The notes under the pieces are model-generated. The model saw only the letters and a program-made list of their open reading frames with translations, made no database searches and had not been told where the DNA came from. Position numbers and translations under genes: made by a program. A stretch of 64,000 bases of DNA from Syntrophaceae bacterium (GTDB lineage: Bacteria > Desulfobacterota > Syntrophia > Syntrophales > PHBD01): positions 906,936-970,935 of the forward strand of contig JABLXX010000001.1 in NCBI GenBank assembly GCA_013177825.1. Reading direction: 5' to 3'. Shown piece by piece: positions 47,890 to 57,071 of this stretch (positions are counted from its first letter, which is position 1; every line of letters starts with the position of its first letter).

Positions 47890-49044
47890 ATGATCCCTTT
47901 CACCGATGAGCAGAAGATGCTGCGGGAGACGATGCGCAGCTTTGCCGAGAAGGAAGTAGCGCCCCTGGCCTATGAAATCGACGAACAGGAGCGCTTTCCC
48001 ACGGAAAGCTTCCGGAAGCTTGCCGCCATGGGACTGGCGGGCCTGACCGCGCCGGCCGAATACGGCGGTGCCGGGGCGGGATATACGGAACTGTGCATCA
48101 TCACGGAAGAACTTTCCGCGGTGTGCCTTTCCACCGCCGCTTCCTGGGGGACCCACGCCTGCCTGTGCCTGGACAACATCCGCCGGAACGCGACGGAGGC
48201 ACAGCTCGCGAAACATCTTCCACCGCTCTGCCGGGGCGAAAAAATCGGTGGATTGGCCATGACGGAACCCTCCTCCGGGTCGGACGTCATGTCCATGAAA
48301 CTCCGGGCGGAGGACAAAGGCGACCACTACCTCTTCAACGGCTCCAAGATCTTCATCTCCAACGGCCCCGTGGGGGACGTCTTCGTCGTCTACGCCAAAA
48401 CGGCCCCGGAAAAGAAGGCCCACGGCGTATCGGCCTTCATCATCGAGAAGGAATTCCCCGGCTTCTCCCGGGGGAAGAAATTCGAGAAGATGGGGTGGCG
48501 CGGCTCCCCGACGGGAGAGCTGATTTTCGAGGATTGCCGGGTGCCCAAGGAGAACCTGCTGGGGAAGGAGAACAAGGGATTCCTGGTCCTGATGAGCGGA
48601 CTGAACACGGAGCGGGTCTGCTTGGGGGCCATGTCGCTGGGGCTCGCCCGGGGGGCTTACGAGGTGGCGCTCAAGTACGCAAGGGAGAGGGTCCAGTTCG
48701 GGAAGCCCATTGCCGCCTTCCAGCTCATTCAGGCCAAACTGGCCGACATGGCCATGGAGATCGAGCTCGGACGTCTCATTACTTACAAGGGAGCCCTCCT
48801 GGCGGATCAGGGAAAGCACCGGGAGATGAACCTGACGGCCGCCTATGCGAAGCTCTACACCTCCGAAGCTGCCATGCGGATCACCACGGAGGCCGTCCAG
48901 ATCCTTGGCGGCTACGGGTACATCAAGGAGTTTCCCGTGGAGCGGATGATGCGGGATGCCAAGCTTCAGAGTATCGGCGGCGGCACGTCGGAGATCCAGC
49001 GCATGATTATTGCCCGGGAGATTCTGGGTGACGTGGCGGGATAA
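47890..49044 (+). CDS. Acyl-CoA dehydrogenase (alternative-base type)
   Basis: 384 residues with GGGAGGTG before the ATG. Fold motifs MTEPSSGSD and FISNGPVG. The canonical base position is GGGTSEIQRM (Gly), while a Glu is present in GLNTERVCL (about residue 241). It therefore uses the isovaleryl/long-chain type catalytic base, as does the protein at 42131. It lies between the two CoA-transferase genes, 174 bp after the first. The substrate is a short to medium acyl-CoA; the exact one is unclear. Confidence 0.88.
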   Translation: MIPFTDEQKMLRETMRSFAEKEVAPLAYEIDEQERFPTESFRKLAAMGLAGLTAPAEYGGAGAGYTELCIITEELSAVCLSTAASWGTHACLCLDNIRRNATEAQLAKHLPPLCRGEKIGGLAMTEPSSGSDVMSMKLRAEDKGDHYLFNGSKIFISNGPVGDVFVVYAKTAPEKKAHGVSAFIIEKEFPGFSRGKKFEKMGWRGSPTGELIFEDCRVPKENLLGKENKGFLVLMSGLNTERVCLGAMSLGLARGAYEVALKYARERVQFGKPIAAFQLIQAKLADMAMEIELGRLITYKGALLADQGKHREMNLTAAYAKLYTSEAAMRITTEAVQILGGYGYIKEFPVERMMRDAKLQSIGGGTSEIQRMIIAREILGDVAG

Positions 49045-49255
49045 AGTCGCACCGCCGGTATGCATAATTGCCGAAATGGGCTGATCTGCACAGGGCGGAA
49101 TCGCCTTCCGGATTTTTTCTTATTGGTTATGGTCCCGAATATGGCAGGTATTTTTATCCTCTCTCAAGTGGCTCGTCTCTTGCAACTGAGCGAAGCGCTG
49201 CCTCCGTTCGGCCGGGATGGCACGCGGGGGTAAGTAACAGGAGGGAGGTTTCGCG

Positions 49256-50623
49256 ATGTCCAAGTACGGTAACAAACTGGTGACCCCGGAACAGGCTGCG
49301 GCTTTGGTCAAGGACGGCATGTGGGTGGACTATGGGACGGTCCAGATGCCCCGGGCCTTCGACAGGGCCCTGGCCGCGCGGGCGGGGGAAGTAAAGGGCG
49401 TCAAGGTGCGCATGCTGGGCCACCTGACCCCCCTGGAGATCATGGAAAAGGATCCGGAGGGGAAGAGCTTCTGGACGGCCAACTGGCACATCCTGGGGCA
49501 TACCCGCCGCTACATCGCCGAGAACAGGGGAACTCACATTCCCTATAATTTCGGGGAGAGCGCCCGGATCTACCGGGAGGACATCGAGGTGGACCTGGCG
49601 GTTCAGGCGGTGACCCCCATGGACAAGCACGGCTATTTCAACTTCGGACCTCTGAACAATTTTAAGAAGGCCGTCTTCGAGAAGGCGAAGATCCGGGTCG
49701 TGGAAGTGGTGGAAGACATGCCCTGGTGCTACGGGGGCTATGACGAGTGCATCCATATTTCACAAGTGGACAGCGTCATCGAAAACAAGACGGACAAGCT
49801 GATCACCATTCCTTCCGCGCCGGCTTCGGATACCGACCGGGCCATTGCCGCGCACATCGCCGAATTGATCCCCAAGGACGGACCCTGTCTCCAGATCGGA
49901 ATCGGCGGTCTTCCCGACACGGTGCTCCGCCTCCTGGCGGACAGCGGCGCCCGGGACATCGGGATCCACACGGAAATGGTGACGGAGGCCATCATGGAGC
50001 TTCATGAGGCCGGCCTCATCACCGGCCGCAAGAAGACCTTCCTGCCGGAGAAGATCGTCTGGGCCTTTTCCATCGGAAGTCGCAAGCTCTATGACTGGAT
50101 CGACCATAACCCGGCCCTGGCCATGTACCCGGTCGATTTCACGAACGACCCCAATGTGATCGCCCTGAACAAGGATCTGATCTCCATCAACGCAGTCCTG
50201 GGCGTGGACCTCCAGGGACAGGTCAGTTCCGAGTCCATCGGTTTTAACGAGTATTCCGGAACGGGCGGTCAGCTTGCCTTCGTCCGGGGAGCCTACTACT
50301 GCTCGACAAAGGGTCTGCCGCCGATCGGCTACCAGGGGAGCAAGTCCATCCTGGCGTTCCATTCCACGTACAAGGACAAGAACGGAAAACTGCAGTCCAA
50401 GATCAATCCCACCCTGCCTCCGGGAGAGATCGTAACGGTGCCGCGGACGGATGTTTCCTACCTGGTGACGGAGCAAGGCGTGGCGTATCTCAAGGGACTC
50501 TCCATTCCGGAGCGGGTCCTGGCGATCGTGAAGCTTGCCCATCCGGATTTCCGGGATGAGCTCCTGGAGGAGGCGCAAAAAATGCACTGGCTTAATAAGC
50601 AGTGGGCGCTGGGCGGATTCTGA
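49256..50623 (+). CDS. Acetyl-CoA hydrolase/transferase family CoA-transferase (copy 2)
   Basis: 455 residues with AGGAGGGAGG upstream. CoA-transferase motifs LQIGIGGLPDTVL, GIHTEMVTEA (catalytic Glu), VSSESIGFNEYSGTGGQLAF and YLVTEQGVAYLKG. It resembles butyryl-CoA:acetate CoA-transferases more closely than copy 1 does. Two different CoA-transferases in one island suggest two acids, or activation plus product release. A 210-bp spacer precedes it with no evident gene. Confidence 0.88.
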   Translation: MSKYGNKLVTPEQAAALVKDGMWVDYGTVQMPRAFDRALAARAGEVKGVKVRMLGHLTPLEIMEKDPEGKSFWTANWHILGHTRRYIAENRGTHIPYNFGESARIYREDIEVDLAVQAVTPMDKHGYFNFGPLNNFKKAVFEKAKIRVVEVVEDMPWCYGGYDECIHISQVDSVIENKTDKLITIPSAPASDTDRAIAAHIAELIPKDGPCLQIGIGGLPDTVLRLLADSGARDIGIHTEMVTEAIMELHEAGLITGRKKTFLPEKIVWAFSIGSRKLYDWIDHNPALAMYPVDFTNDPNVIALNKDLISINAVLGVDLQGQVSSESIGFNEYSGTGGQLAFVRGAYYCSTKGLPPIGYQGSKSILAFHSTYKDKNGKLQSKINPTLPPGEIVTVPRTDVSYLVTEQGVAYLKGLSIPERVLAIVKLAHPDFRDELLEEAQKMHWLNKQWALGGF

Positions 50624-50628
50624 TAGGC

Positions 50629-50750
50629 GGGCCGTTGAAAAAAACCCGTCTGCTTCGTTTCCCTTGTCCCTCGCCGCTCGACGGACGAAAAAGTACGCCT
50701 CGCAGCTCGGGACTTCGGGGGCCTCGCATCCGGGCCTTTTTGAACGGCCC
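50629..50750. repeat. Palindromic intergenic element (GGCCGTTGAAAAA type)
   Basis: The left end GGGCCGTTGAAAAAAA is the near-exact reverse complement of the right end TTTTTGAACGGCCC, enclosing about 90 bp. The layout (ends GGCCGTTnAAAAA, an interior GTACGCCTCGCA) matches a dispersed element that I recall as frequent in deltaproteobacterial intergenic DNA. It starts 5 bp after the CoA-transferase stop. Confidence 0.6.
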
Positions 50751-50776
50751 TCAGGGAGTTTAATGGCAGACTGTTG

Positions 50777-50813
50777 GGGAAGGGGAAAAGATCTTAATCT
50801 GTCCCCCTTCCCT
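50777..50813 (+). terminator. Hairpin before the next acyl-CoA dehydrogenase
   Basis: GGGGAAGGGG, with inner AGAT/ATCT, and CCCCCTTCCC arms. It could end the transcript of the upstream CoA-transferase. The rest of the 324-bp spacer (50624-50947) holds the repeat and no gene. Confidence 0.55.
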
Positions 50814-50947
50814 GAACTGCTGTTGGATAAAATCCGTCTGCCCGGTTCAGGCGGAGGCGGCCGTTTCGGCGGTAAGATCAGGTCGACACTCCACCATCGG
50901 TGGATGAAGGCCCTGCCGGGCCTTCCAATTGAAGAAGGAGGTTTGCG

Positions 50948-52090
50948 ATGGATTACGAGCTTTCCGAAGAATTGAAGATGTTGAAGGAGATGGCGTACAA
51001 GTTCGCGGTGGCGGAGTTCACGCCGATTTCGAAGGAGTGCGACGAGCACGAGAAGTACACGCCGGAGATCCGGAAGAAGGCGGCGGAGAACGGCCTGGTG
51101 GGGGCCTGGATCCCGGAGGAGTATGGCGGGGCGAATGCGGGAAGCCTGGGGAACGCGATCATCACGGAAGAGCTGTCGAAGGTGGACATGGGGATCGGCT
51201 TGAACGTGGTAGCGGCGTGCTTTGGCTGCGAGTCGATCTTCCAGTACGGCAGCGAGGAGCTGAAGAAGAAGTACCTGCCGCCGGTGTGCGCGGGCGATTG
51301 GGTGAGTTCCGGTGGCTATACCGAGCCGAACGCGGGGACGGACGCGTCGGGATACAAGACGCGGGCCGTGAAGGACGGGTCGGACTACGTGATCAACGGG
51401 AACAAGATGTTTATCACAAATGGTTCGGTGGCGGACTTCATGGTAACGGCGTGCATCACGAACCCCGATGAAAAGAAGCACAACAGCTTCAGCCTGATCA
51501 TCGTCCCGATGGACACCCCGGGGATCACCCGGAACAAGATCAAGGGGAAGCTGGGGATTCGTGCGAGCGACACGGCGGAGATCGCGCTGGAGGACGTCCG
51601 TGTTCCGCAGGCGAACCTGATCGGGAAGGAAGGCAAAGGATTCATCCAGCTGATGCACTTCTTCGACACGACCCGCGTCATGGTTTCGGCTCAGGGTCTC
51701 GGGCTTTCGGAGGCGTGCCTGGAGACGTCGGTGAAATACGTGAAAGAGCGGACGGCGTTCGGGCAGCCGATCGGGAACTACCAGCTTTCGCAGAAGAAGC
51801 TGACGGAGATGGTGATTCAGATTGAGGCGTTGCGCGGATTGGTGTACAAGTCGGCGTGGCTGATCGACCAGGGCAAGCCGGACTACACGCTGGCAGCGAT
51901 GGCGAAGTTCTACAGCGGGCAGACGGCGGTGTTCTGCGCCAATGCGGCAGTGGAGCTCCACGGAGGCTACGGGTACATCGACGAGTACTCGGTACAGAAG
52001 TGGTACCGGGACGCGAAGATCCTGGAGCTGTACGAGGGGACGAAGGAAGCGGAGATCATGACCATCGGTCGGTATCTCCAGACGAGATAG
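50948..52090 (+). CDS. Acyl-CoA dehydrogenase (canonical base; unusual codon use)
   Basis: 380 residues with AAGGAGG upstream. Fold motifs TEPNAGTDASG and FITNGSVA. The canonical base is present in YEGTKEAE (about residue 363), unlike the two dehydrogenases upstream. FDTTRVMVSAQGLG precedes the C-terminal helix bundle. It resembles the alicyclic / glutaryl / aromatic-acid pathway dehydrogenases rather than the isovaleryl type; the substrate is not certain. Codon choice differs visibly from the neighbours: Ala GCG, Thr ACG and Pro CCG dominate here, while GCC, ACC and CCC dominate next door. Confidence 0.87.
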   Translation: MDYELSEELKMLKEMAYKFAVAEFTPISKECDEHEKYTPEIRKKAAENGLVGAWIPEEYGGANAGSLGNAIITEELSKVDMGIGLNVVAACFGCESIFQYGSEELKKKYLPPVCAGDWVSSGGYTEPNAGTDASGYKTRAVKDGSDYVINGNKMFITNGSVADFMVTACITNPDEKKHNSFSLIIVPMDTPGITRNKIKGKLGIRASDTAEIALEDVRVPQANLIGKEGKGFIQLMHFFDTTRVMVSAQGLGLSEACLETSVKYVKERTAFGQPIGNYQLSQKKLTEMVIQIEALRGLVYKSAWLIDQGKPDYTLAAMAKFYSGQTAVFCANAAVELHGGYGYIDEYSVQKWYRDAKILELYEGTKEAEIMTIGRYLQTR

Positions 52091-52261
52091 GACGGGCCGG
52101 TTCCCGCAACAGGGACGTATTATTCCTTTTCACTCCATCGTTGAATGAGGTGGAGAGAACCGGCCGTCGAATGGGGACGCACCGTTTCTCTCCGCCCTTT
52201 CATCAGGGAAGAGGGTTCAGGAAGAGATGCGGGCAATCGCGAAAAGGGAGGAATGCGAGAG

Positions 52262-53512
52262 ATGAAAGATGTAGTTATTGTATCGGCGTGCCGGACGGCC
52301 ATCGGCGAGTTCGGCGGATCGCTCCGGGACATGCAGCTGCCCTACATCGGCGCTGTCGTCATGAAGGAGGCCATCAAGCGGGCGGGGATCGACCCGGCCA
52401 CCATCGGGGACGTGCGGTTCGGATGCTGCATGGAGCCGGCGGAGGCGATGAACGTGTCCCGCGTCGCAGCCCTGATTGCTGGGATCCCGGAGACGGTCAC
52501 GGCCTGCACGATGAACCGGGTGTGCATCTCCGGCATGGAGGCGGTCGTTTCCGGTATGGCCATGATCCAGGCGGGGATGGTGGACATCGTTCTGGCCGGT
52601 GGCATGGAGCACATGTCGGGAGTTCCCTACATCGTGCCGGCGGCCCGCTGGGGCTGCCGGTTCCAGGATCAGATCTTCATGGACGCCCTGGTCCACGGCC
52701 TCCACGCGGGGTCGCACATCCTGCCCGGCCCGGAGCTGGGGCCCATCAAGGACGGACCGATCATCGACAAGTTCCGGGGGAAGCCCTACATCATGGGCGT
52801 CACGGCGGAACTGATCGCCCAGAAGCACAACCTGACCCGTCAGGAGATCGACGAGGTGGCCCTGCGGAGCCACAACAACACGGAGCGGGCCACCGTCGAG
52901 GGCGACTTCAGGGAGGAGATCGTCCCCATCGAAGTTCCGACCAAGAAGGGCAAACCGCCAAAAATCTTCGACAAGGACGAGCACTTCCGTCCGGGCCTCA
53001 CCATGGAGGACCTGGCGAAGCTGCCGGCAGCCTTCGTTCCGAAGATCGGTCTGGTCACGGCGGGGAATGCCTCGGGCATCAACGACGGCGCTGCCGCCGT
53101 GGTCATCATGTCCGCCGAGAAGGCGAAGGAACTCGGCCTGAAGCCCATTGCAAAGATCAAGGCCGTGGGTCGCGGCGGCTGCCACCCCTCCGTCATGGGA
53201 CTCAGTCCCGTTCCGGCGGTGAATGACCTGATGGCCCGGTCGGGCATCAAGCTGTCCGATTTCGAGCTCATCGAGCTGAACGAGGCCTTCGCCGCCCAGT
53301 ACCTGGGCTGTGAGCGAGAACTGGGGCTGAACCGGGAAATCACGAACGTCAACGGGTCCGGCTGCGGCCTGGGGCATCCGGTCGGCGCCACGGGCTGCCG
53401 GCTCATCGTGTCGCTGATCCATGCCATGAAGAAGCGGGGCAAGACCCTCGGAATGGCGACCCTTTGCGGTGGCGGCGGTGTGTCCCTCGCCACGGCGGTG
53501 GAGATGCTTTAA
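52262..53512 (+). CDS. Acetyl-CoA acyltransferase (thiolase)
   Basis: 416 residues. ATG 52262 lies 10 bp after AGGGAGG; the ATG at 52253 is too close to it. All three catalytic features are present: the nucleophile in TMNRVCISGM (about residue 88), GHPVGATGCR with the active His, and LCGGGGVSLA with the second Cys. ELNEAFAAQ is the thiolase signature. It should cleave 3-ketoacyl-CoA to acetyl-CoA plus a shortened acyl-CoA, closing the beta-oxidation spiral with the upstream dehydrogenases. It follows the dehydrogenase by 171 bp. Confidence 0.93.
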   Translation: MKDVVIVSACRTAIGEFGGSLRDMQLPYIGAVVMKEAIKRAGIDPATIGDVRFGCCMEPAEAMNVSRVAALIAGIPETVTACTMNRVCISGMEAVVSGMAMIQAGMVDIVLAGGMEHMSGVPYIVPAARWGCRFQDQIFMDALVHGLHAGSHILPGPELGPIKDGPIIDKFRGKPYIMGVTAELIAQKHNLTRQEIDEVALRSHNNTERATVEGDFREEIVPIEVPTKKGKPPKIFDKDEHFRPGLTMEDLAKLPAAFVPKIGLVTAGNASGINDGAAAVVIMSAEKAKELGLKPIAKIKAVGRGGCHPSVMGLSPVPAVNDLMARSGIKLSDFELIELNEAFAAQYLGCERELGLNREITNVNGSGCGLGHPVGATGCRLIVSLIHAMKKRGKTLGMATLCGGGGVSLATAVEML

Positions 53513-53567
53513 GAGCCCGAAAAAGGTGTCCGGAGAAGGCCTTCAGGCTGTTCCGGGAATGAATCTG

Positions 53568-53598
53568 AAGGGGAAGGACCACCCGGTTCTTCCCCTTT
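53568..53598 (+). terminator. Terminator after the thiolase
   Basis: AAGGGGAAG and CTTCCCCTT separated by 12 bases, followed by TGCTTTG. It marks a likely end of the main acyl-CoA operon. Confidence 0.65.
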
Positions 53599-53758
53599 GC
53601 TTTGTCCGCGGCGCGGGGGCTGTCGCGGGTTGCGGAAACGGTTTGTTTCCGCTACAAATGAACGGCCGGAGGCTGATTTGCATTGTGCCGGCGGCGGCCG
53701 GAATCCGGGGACAGGGAATGATCGGTCCATGCCTGGGATCGAGAGTGGAGAAGAACCT

Positions 53759-54256
53759 GTGAGCCATTGGAATGTCATTCAGGTTTCTGAATACATGCCC
53801 GGTCTCCTCGGCCGGGTGACGGATCTGCATGGACGGTATTACCACCGTCACTGGGGGTTCGATCTCTTTTTTGAAGCCAAGGTGGCGACGGAGATGGCCG
53901 CGTTCCTGGAGCGCTTCGATCCGGCCCGGGACGGCCTCTGGGTTGCCATGGTGGAGGACCGGATCATAGGGGCCGTCGCAATCGCCGGCCGGGACGCCGA
54001 TACCCTCGGGGCCAGACTGCGCTGGCTGATCGTCGCGCAGGAGCATCAGGGGCGGGGAATCGGGAAAGCCCTGATACGGGAAGCCGTCGCGTTCTGCCGG
54101 CATGCCCGCTTCCGGTGTGTATATTTGACGACCTTTGCCGGGCTCGATGCGGCCCGCTGTCTTTATGAGCGGGAGGGCTTTCACCTTCTGGAGGAACGGG
54201 AAGACGCCCACTGGGGCAAGACCGTGCCGGAGCAGACATTCGAGCTTCAGATTTGA
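53759..54256 (+). CDS. GNAT-family acetyltransferase
   Basis: 165 residues from GTG 53759 with GGAGAA upstream; an ATG at 53729 is possible. GNAT motif A is LIVAQEHQGRGIGKALIREA (R/Q-x-x-G-x-G/A pyrophosphate loop), preceded by strands with IIGAVAIAG and followed by ARCLYEREGF. It transfers an acetyl group from acetyl-CoA to an amine. The substrate is unknown. It lies 41 bp before the SDR gene. Confidence 0.8.
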   Translation: MSHWNVIQVSEYMPGLLGRVTDLHGRYYHRHWGFDLFFEAKVATEMAAFLERFDPARDGLWVAMVEDRIIGAVAIAGRDADTLGARLRWLIVAQEHQGRGIGKALIREAVAFCRHARFRCVYLTTFAGLDAARCLYEREGFHLLEEREDAHWGKTVPEQTFELQI

Positions 54257-54296
54257 AGAGTGCCGGCACGTTCCGGCACTGCGCGAGGAAACAGCA

Positions 54297-55061
54297 ATGG
54301 GCATCATGGATCAGTTCAGACTGTCGGGACGTATTGCCGTTGTAACCGGCGGGAGCAAGGGATTGGGCCGAGCCGTGGCGATCGGTCTGGCGGAAGCGGG
54401 AGCCACGATCGTCGTGGTAAGCCGGACGAAGAACCTCATCGAGGAGACTGCCGCCGAGATCATCCTGAACGGGGGAGAGGCGATCGCTGTTCCTGCGGAT
54501 GTGAGGAGTGAGGAGGACATCGAGAGGATGGTCGCCCTGGTGGCGGAGAAGTACGGCCGCATCGACATCCTCGTCAACAATGCCGGAATCGGGGGCTCCA
54601 GGAAGGTCGTCGCCCTGACAGTGGACGAGTGGAACACCATGATGGACACCAACGTGAAATCGATCTTCCTCACTGCCCGCGCCGTGGGAAAGGTGATGAT
54701 CCGGCAGCGGTCCGGAAAGGTGATCAACATCAGCTCGGTCCTGGGGAAGGGGGCGCTCCCCCGCTCCATGCACTATGGGGCATCGAAGGCCGCGATCATG
54801 CACATGACCAAGACCCTGGCTCTCGAGTGGGCGCCTTTCAACATTCACGTCAACTGCATCGCCCCCGGCTGGTTTCTGACGGAGATGACGAAAGATCAGC
54901 AGGAAGGCGAAAACCGGAAATTCCTCATCCAGAGAATCCCCTTCGGACGGTTCGGGGAGCCCGAGGAAATGGTCGGTGTGGCCGTGTTCCTGGCCTCGGA
55001 GGCGTCGAACTACATCACGGGGGATACCGTCTTCATCGATGGCGGGTATTCCCTCTGGTAG
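54297..55061 (+). CDS. Short-chain dehydrogenase/reductase
   Basis: 254 residues from ATG 54297 with GAGGAA upstream. Classical SDR: TGGSKGLGRAVA (cofactor loop), NNAGIGG, ISSVLGKG with the Ser, and HYGASKAA (Y-x3-K). It ends ITGDTVFIDGGYS. It is NAD(P)-dependent. In this setting a 3-hydroxyacyl-CoA dehydrogenase or an FabG-like role is likely, supplying the missing dehydrogenation between dehydrogenase and thiolase. It is convergent with the next sigma-54 regulator. Confidence 0.9.
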   Translation: MGIMDQFRLSGRIAVVTGGSKGLGRAVAIGLAEAGATIVVVSRTKNLIEETAAEIILNGGEAIAVPADVRSEEDIERMVALVAEKYGRIDILVNNAGIGGSRKVVALTVDEWNTMMDTNVKSIFLTARAVGKVMIRQRSGKVINISSVLGKGALPRSMHYGASKAAIMHMTKTLALEWAPFNIHVNCIAPGWFLTEMTKDQQEGENRKFLIQRIPFGRFGEPEEMVGVAVFLASEASNYITGDTVFIDGGYSLW

Positions 55062-55137
55062 AGACCGGGGAGGCAGACAACGGGAGAACGGAGCCGCCTG
55101 CAGCAACAGGGGATACGGAGCCGACAGGCCGCCCTGT

Positions 55138-56568
55138 TCAGCCTGTTGCCTTGACTGTTCCCGTGAGGCCGTATTTCCTGTTCTTGCGGGTCAGGGTGGA
55201 CAGGTCGATCTGCAGTTCCTTCGCCGCATCGTTCAAGTTCCCGAATTTCCGGATGGTTCTCCGGATGAGGATTCGCTCGAATTCCTCCACCTGTTTACGC
55301 AGAGGACCCGTCTGCCCGCCCTGCAAGGGGCTGTCCAAACGCTGCTGGTAGGGGCCCCCGTAAGCCGCCCGGATCTCCCGGGGCAGGTCTTCCATGGTGA
55401 TCACATCCCCTTCGCTGGTGACGACGATCCGCTCAACGGTGTTCCGGACCTCCCGAACGTTTCCTGGCCATTCGTGCTGGATCAGGGCGTTGAGGGCGTC
55501 GATGGACAGCGCCTTGTCCGTCTGGTAACGCTGGTTGTAGATCTTCATGAAGTGCTTGATCAGGGGCAGAACATCCTCCCGCCGATCCCGGAGCGGGCTG
55601 ACGTGCATGGGGATCACGTTCAGGCGGTAATAGAGATCTTTCCGGAATTTTCTTTCCTTGACCATCCGTTCCAGGTCCATGTTCGTGGCGGCGATGATGC
55701 GCACGTCAATGGGGAGGCTGGCCAGGCCCCCGAGGCGCTTGATGGACCGGTCCTGCAGCACGTTGAGGAGCTTGGGCTGCAGTTCCAGCGGGAACTCGCC
55801 GATCTCGTCGAGAAACAGGGTACCGCCATGGGCCAGTTCGAAAAGCCCCTGCTTGCCCTGGCTCCGGGCGTCCGTGAAGGCCCCCTTCTCGTAGCCGAAG
55901 AGCTCCGATTCGAGGAGCGTCGGTGGCAGGGCGGCGCAGTCTACCTTGACGAAGGAGCCCAGGCGGTGGCGGGAACTGTGATAGTGGATGAACTGGGCCA
56001 GGACGTCTTTGCCGACCCCCGAGTCACCGGTGATGAGAATCGTTGCGTCCGACGAGGCAACCTTCTTGGCCACCGCGAGGATATGCCGGAACTCGGTGCT
56101 CCGGGCGACGAAGAACTTGTTTGTATTCCCGAGCTGTTCCTCTAGGTAGTCGATCCGCTTCTTGAACTGTTCGATCAGGACCTGCGATTTTTTCAGCTCA
56201 CGGCTGATGGTGTTCAGCTCCGTCACGTCCCGCAGGGAGCTGATGACCGCCAGGGGATGTCCGTCCCTGTCCCAGACGATGGCCGCCGTCACCAGCAGAT
56301 CGCGCCCGCTTGGATAGCGGACCAGGCGGCTGCGGCTCTTGTGATCCTTGAGGACCTCCAGGTTCACGGCCCGGGGAACCCAGTTTTTTTCAATGGCGAA
56401 ATTCGTATGCTGTCCCGCCAGCTCCTTGCGGTTGATGCCGCTGATGCGTTCGAAGGCCCCGTTGGCCATCAGGTAGTAGCCGTTGAGATCGGCGATGTAA
56501 ATGCCGTCGGAGACGGACTCGATGACGGACTTCATGACGCTCAGGACGTGGTCGGAAAATCCGGACAC
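55138..56568 (-). CDS. PAS-AAA+-Fis sigma-54 type activator with GAFTDA loop
   Basis: 476 residues from GTG 56568, which has AAGGAG 8 bases upstream; a GTG at 56598 lacks this. PAS domain at about 12-125, then AAA+ with Walker A GDSGVGKD (about 184) and Walker B TLFLDEI, and a C-terminal Fis HTH (NDAAKELQIDLSTLTRKNRK). The sigma-54 contact loop reads GAFTDA (about 229), not GAFTGA. The Gly-to-Asp change is at a position needed for sigma-54 contact in studied members. It closes the catabolic island and may control it or the 4-hydroxybutyryl-CoA dehydratase. Confidence 0.88.
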   Translation of the reverse strand: MSGFSDHVLSVMKSVIESVSDGIYIADLNGYYLMANGAFERISGINRKELAGQHTNFAIEKNWVPRAVNLEVLKDHKSRSRLVRYPSGRDLLVTAAIVWDRDGHPLAVISSLRDVTELNTISRELKKSQVLIEQFKKRIDYLEEQLGNTNKFFVARSTEFRHILAVAKKVASSDATILITGDSGVGKDVLAQFIHYHSSRHRLGSFVKVDCAALPPTLLESELFGYEKGAFTDARSQGKQGLFELAHGGTLFLDEIGEFPLELQPKLLNVLQDRSIKRLGGLASLPIDVRIIAATNMDLERMVKERKFRKDLYYRLNVIPMHVSPLRDRREDVLPLIKHFMKIYNQRYQTDKALSIDALNALIQHEWPGNVREVRNTVERIVVTSEGDVITMEDLPREIRAAYGGPYQQRLDSPLQGGQTGPLRKQVEEFERILIRRTIRKFGNLNDAAKELQIDLSTLTRKNRKYGLTGTVKATG

Positions 56569-56726
56569 GATATCGACTCCTTGAGGGGATTGCGGCACTC
56601 AGGCACGGCCTCGGCCGTGCCTGCGCTGAACGGACAGTAATCCAGCGGGAAGCGGATGTCAATGGAGGGAACGGGAGTGTCGGGATTCGATTCCCCGAGG
56701 CTTGTGCGGCCGGGGTCCGGCCGGAA

Positions 56727-57071
56727 TCAGGACCCCCCGGCGGTCTCCGGAGGCGGTTCTTCCTCCGCCTCGATCCGTCTGATTTTTTCCGCGACCCGCG
56801 CGGCCAGACCCTCCGGTGGCACGGATTCGCAGTCGATCGTGGCGCCTCCCACCCGGATCCAGCGCCGGGCCATGCCCCGTACTTCCGGGCGGTCCGCACA
56901 GGCCGCCGGGCATCCACAGATCAGGACCGCGATCCTGCCGGCATGGGAAGGGCGCAGCGTCTCCAGGCGGCTGCCCGGTGACAGGAGCGATCCGATTTCC
57001 GCCGCCAGGGCCGTCCGGTCGATCTGCGGATTGCAGCCGCCGCAGTATTTCAGTCCGACGCTTCGGCTCAT
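56727..57071 (-). CDS. Small conserved-type protein with CGGCNP motif
   Basis: 114 residues from the ATG at 57071, which overlaps the patatin stop (TGATG), so it is translationally coupled. It begins MSRSVGLKYCGGCNPQIDR, a CGGCNP motif known from small uncharacterised proteins of anaerobes, and has another Cys pair (CGCPAACADRP). The four or five cysteines could bind a metal or cluster. The C-terminal third is acidic. Function unknown; the coupling to patatin suggests a joint role. Confidence 0.65.
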   Translation of the reverse strand: MSRSVGLKYCGGCNPQIDRTALAAEIGSLLSPGSRLETLRPSHAGRIAVLICGCPAACADRPEVRGMARRWIRVGGATIDCESVPPEGLAARVAEKIRRIEAEEEPPPETAGGS

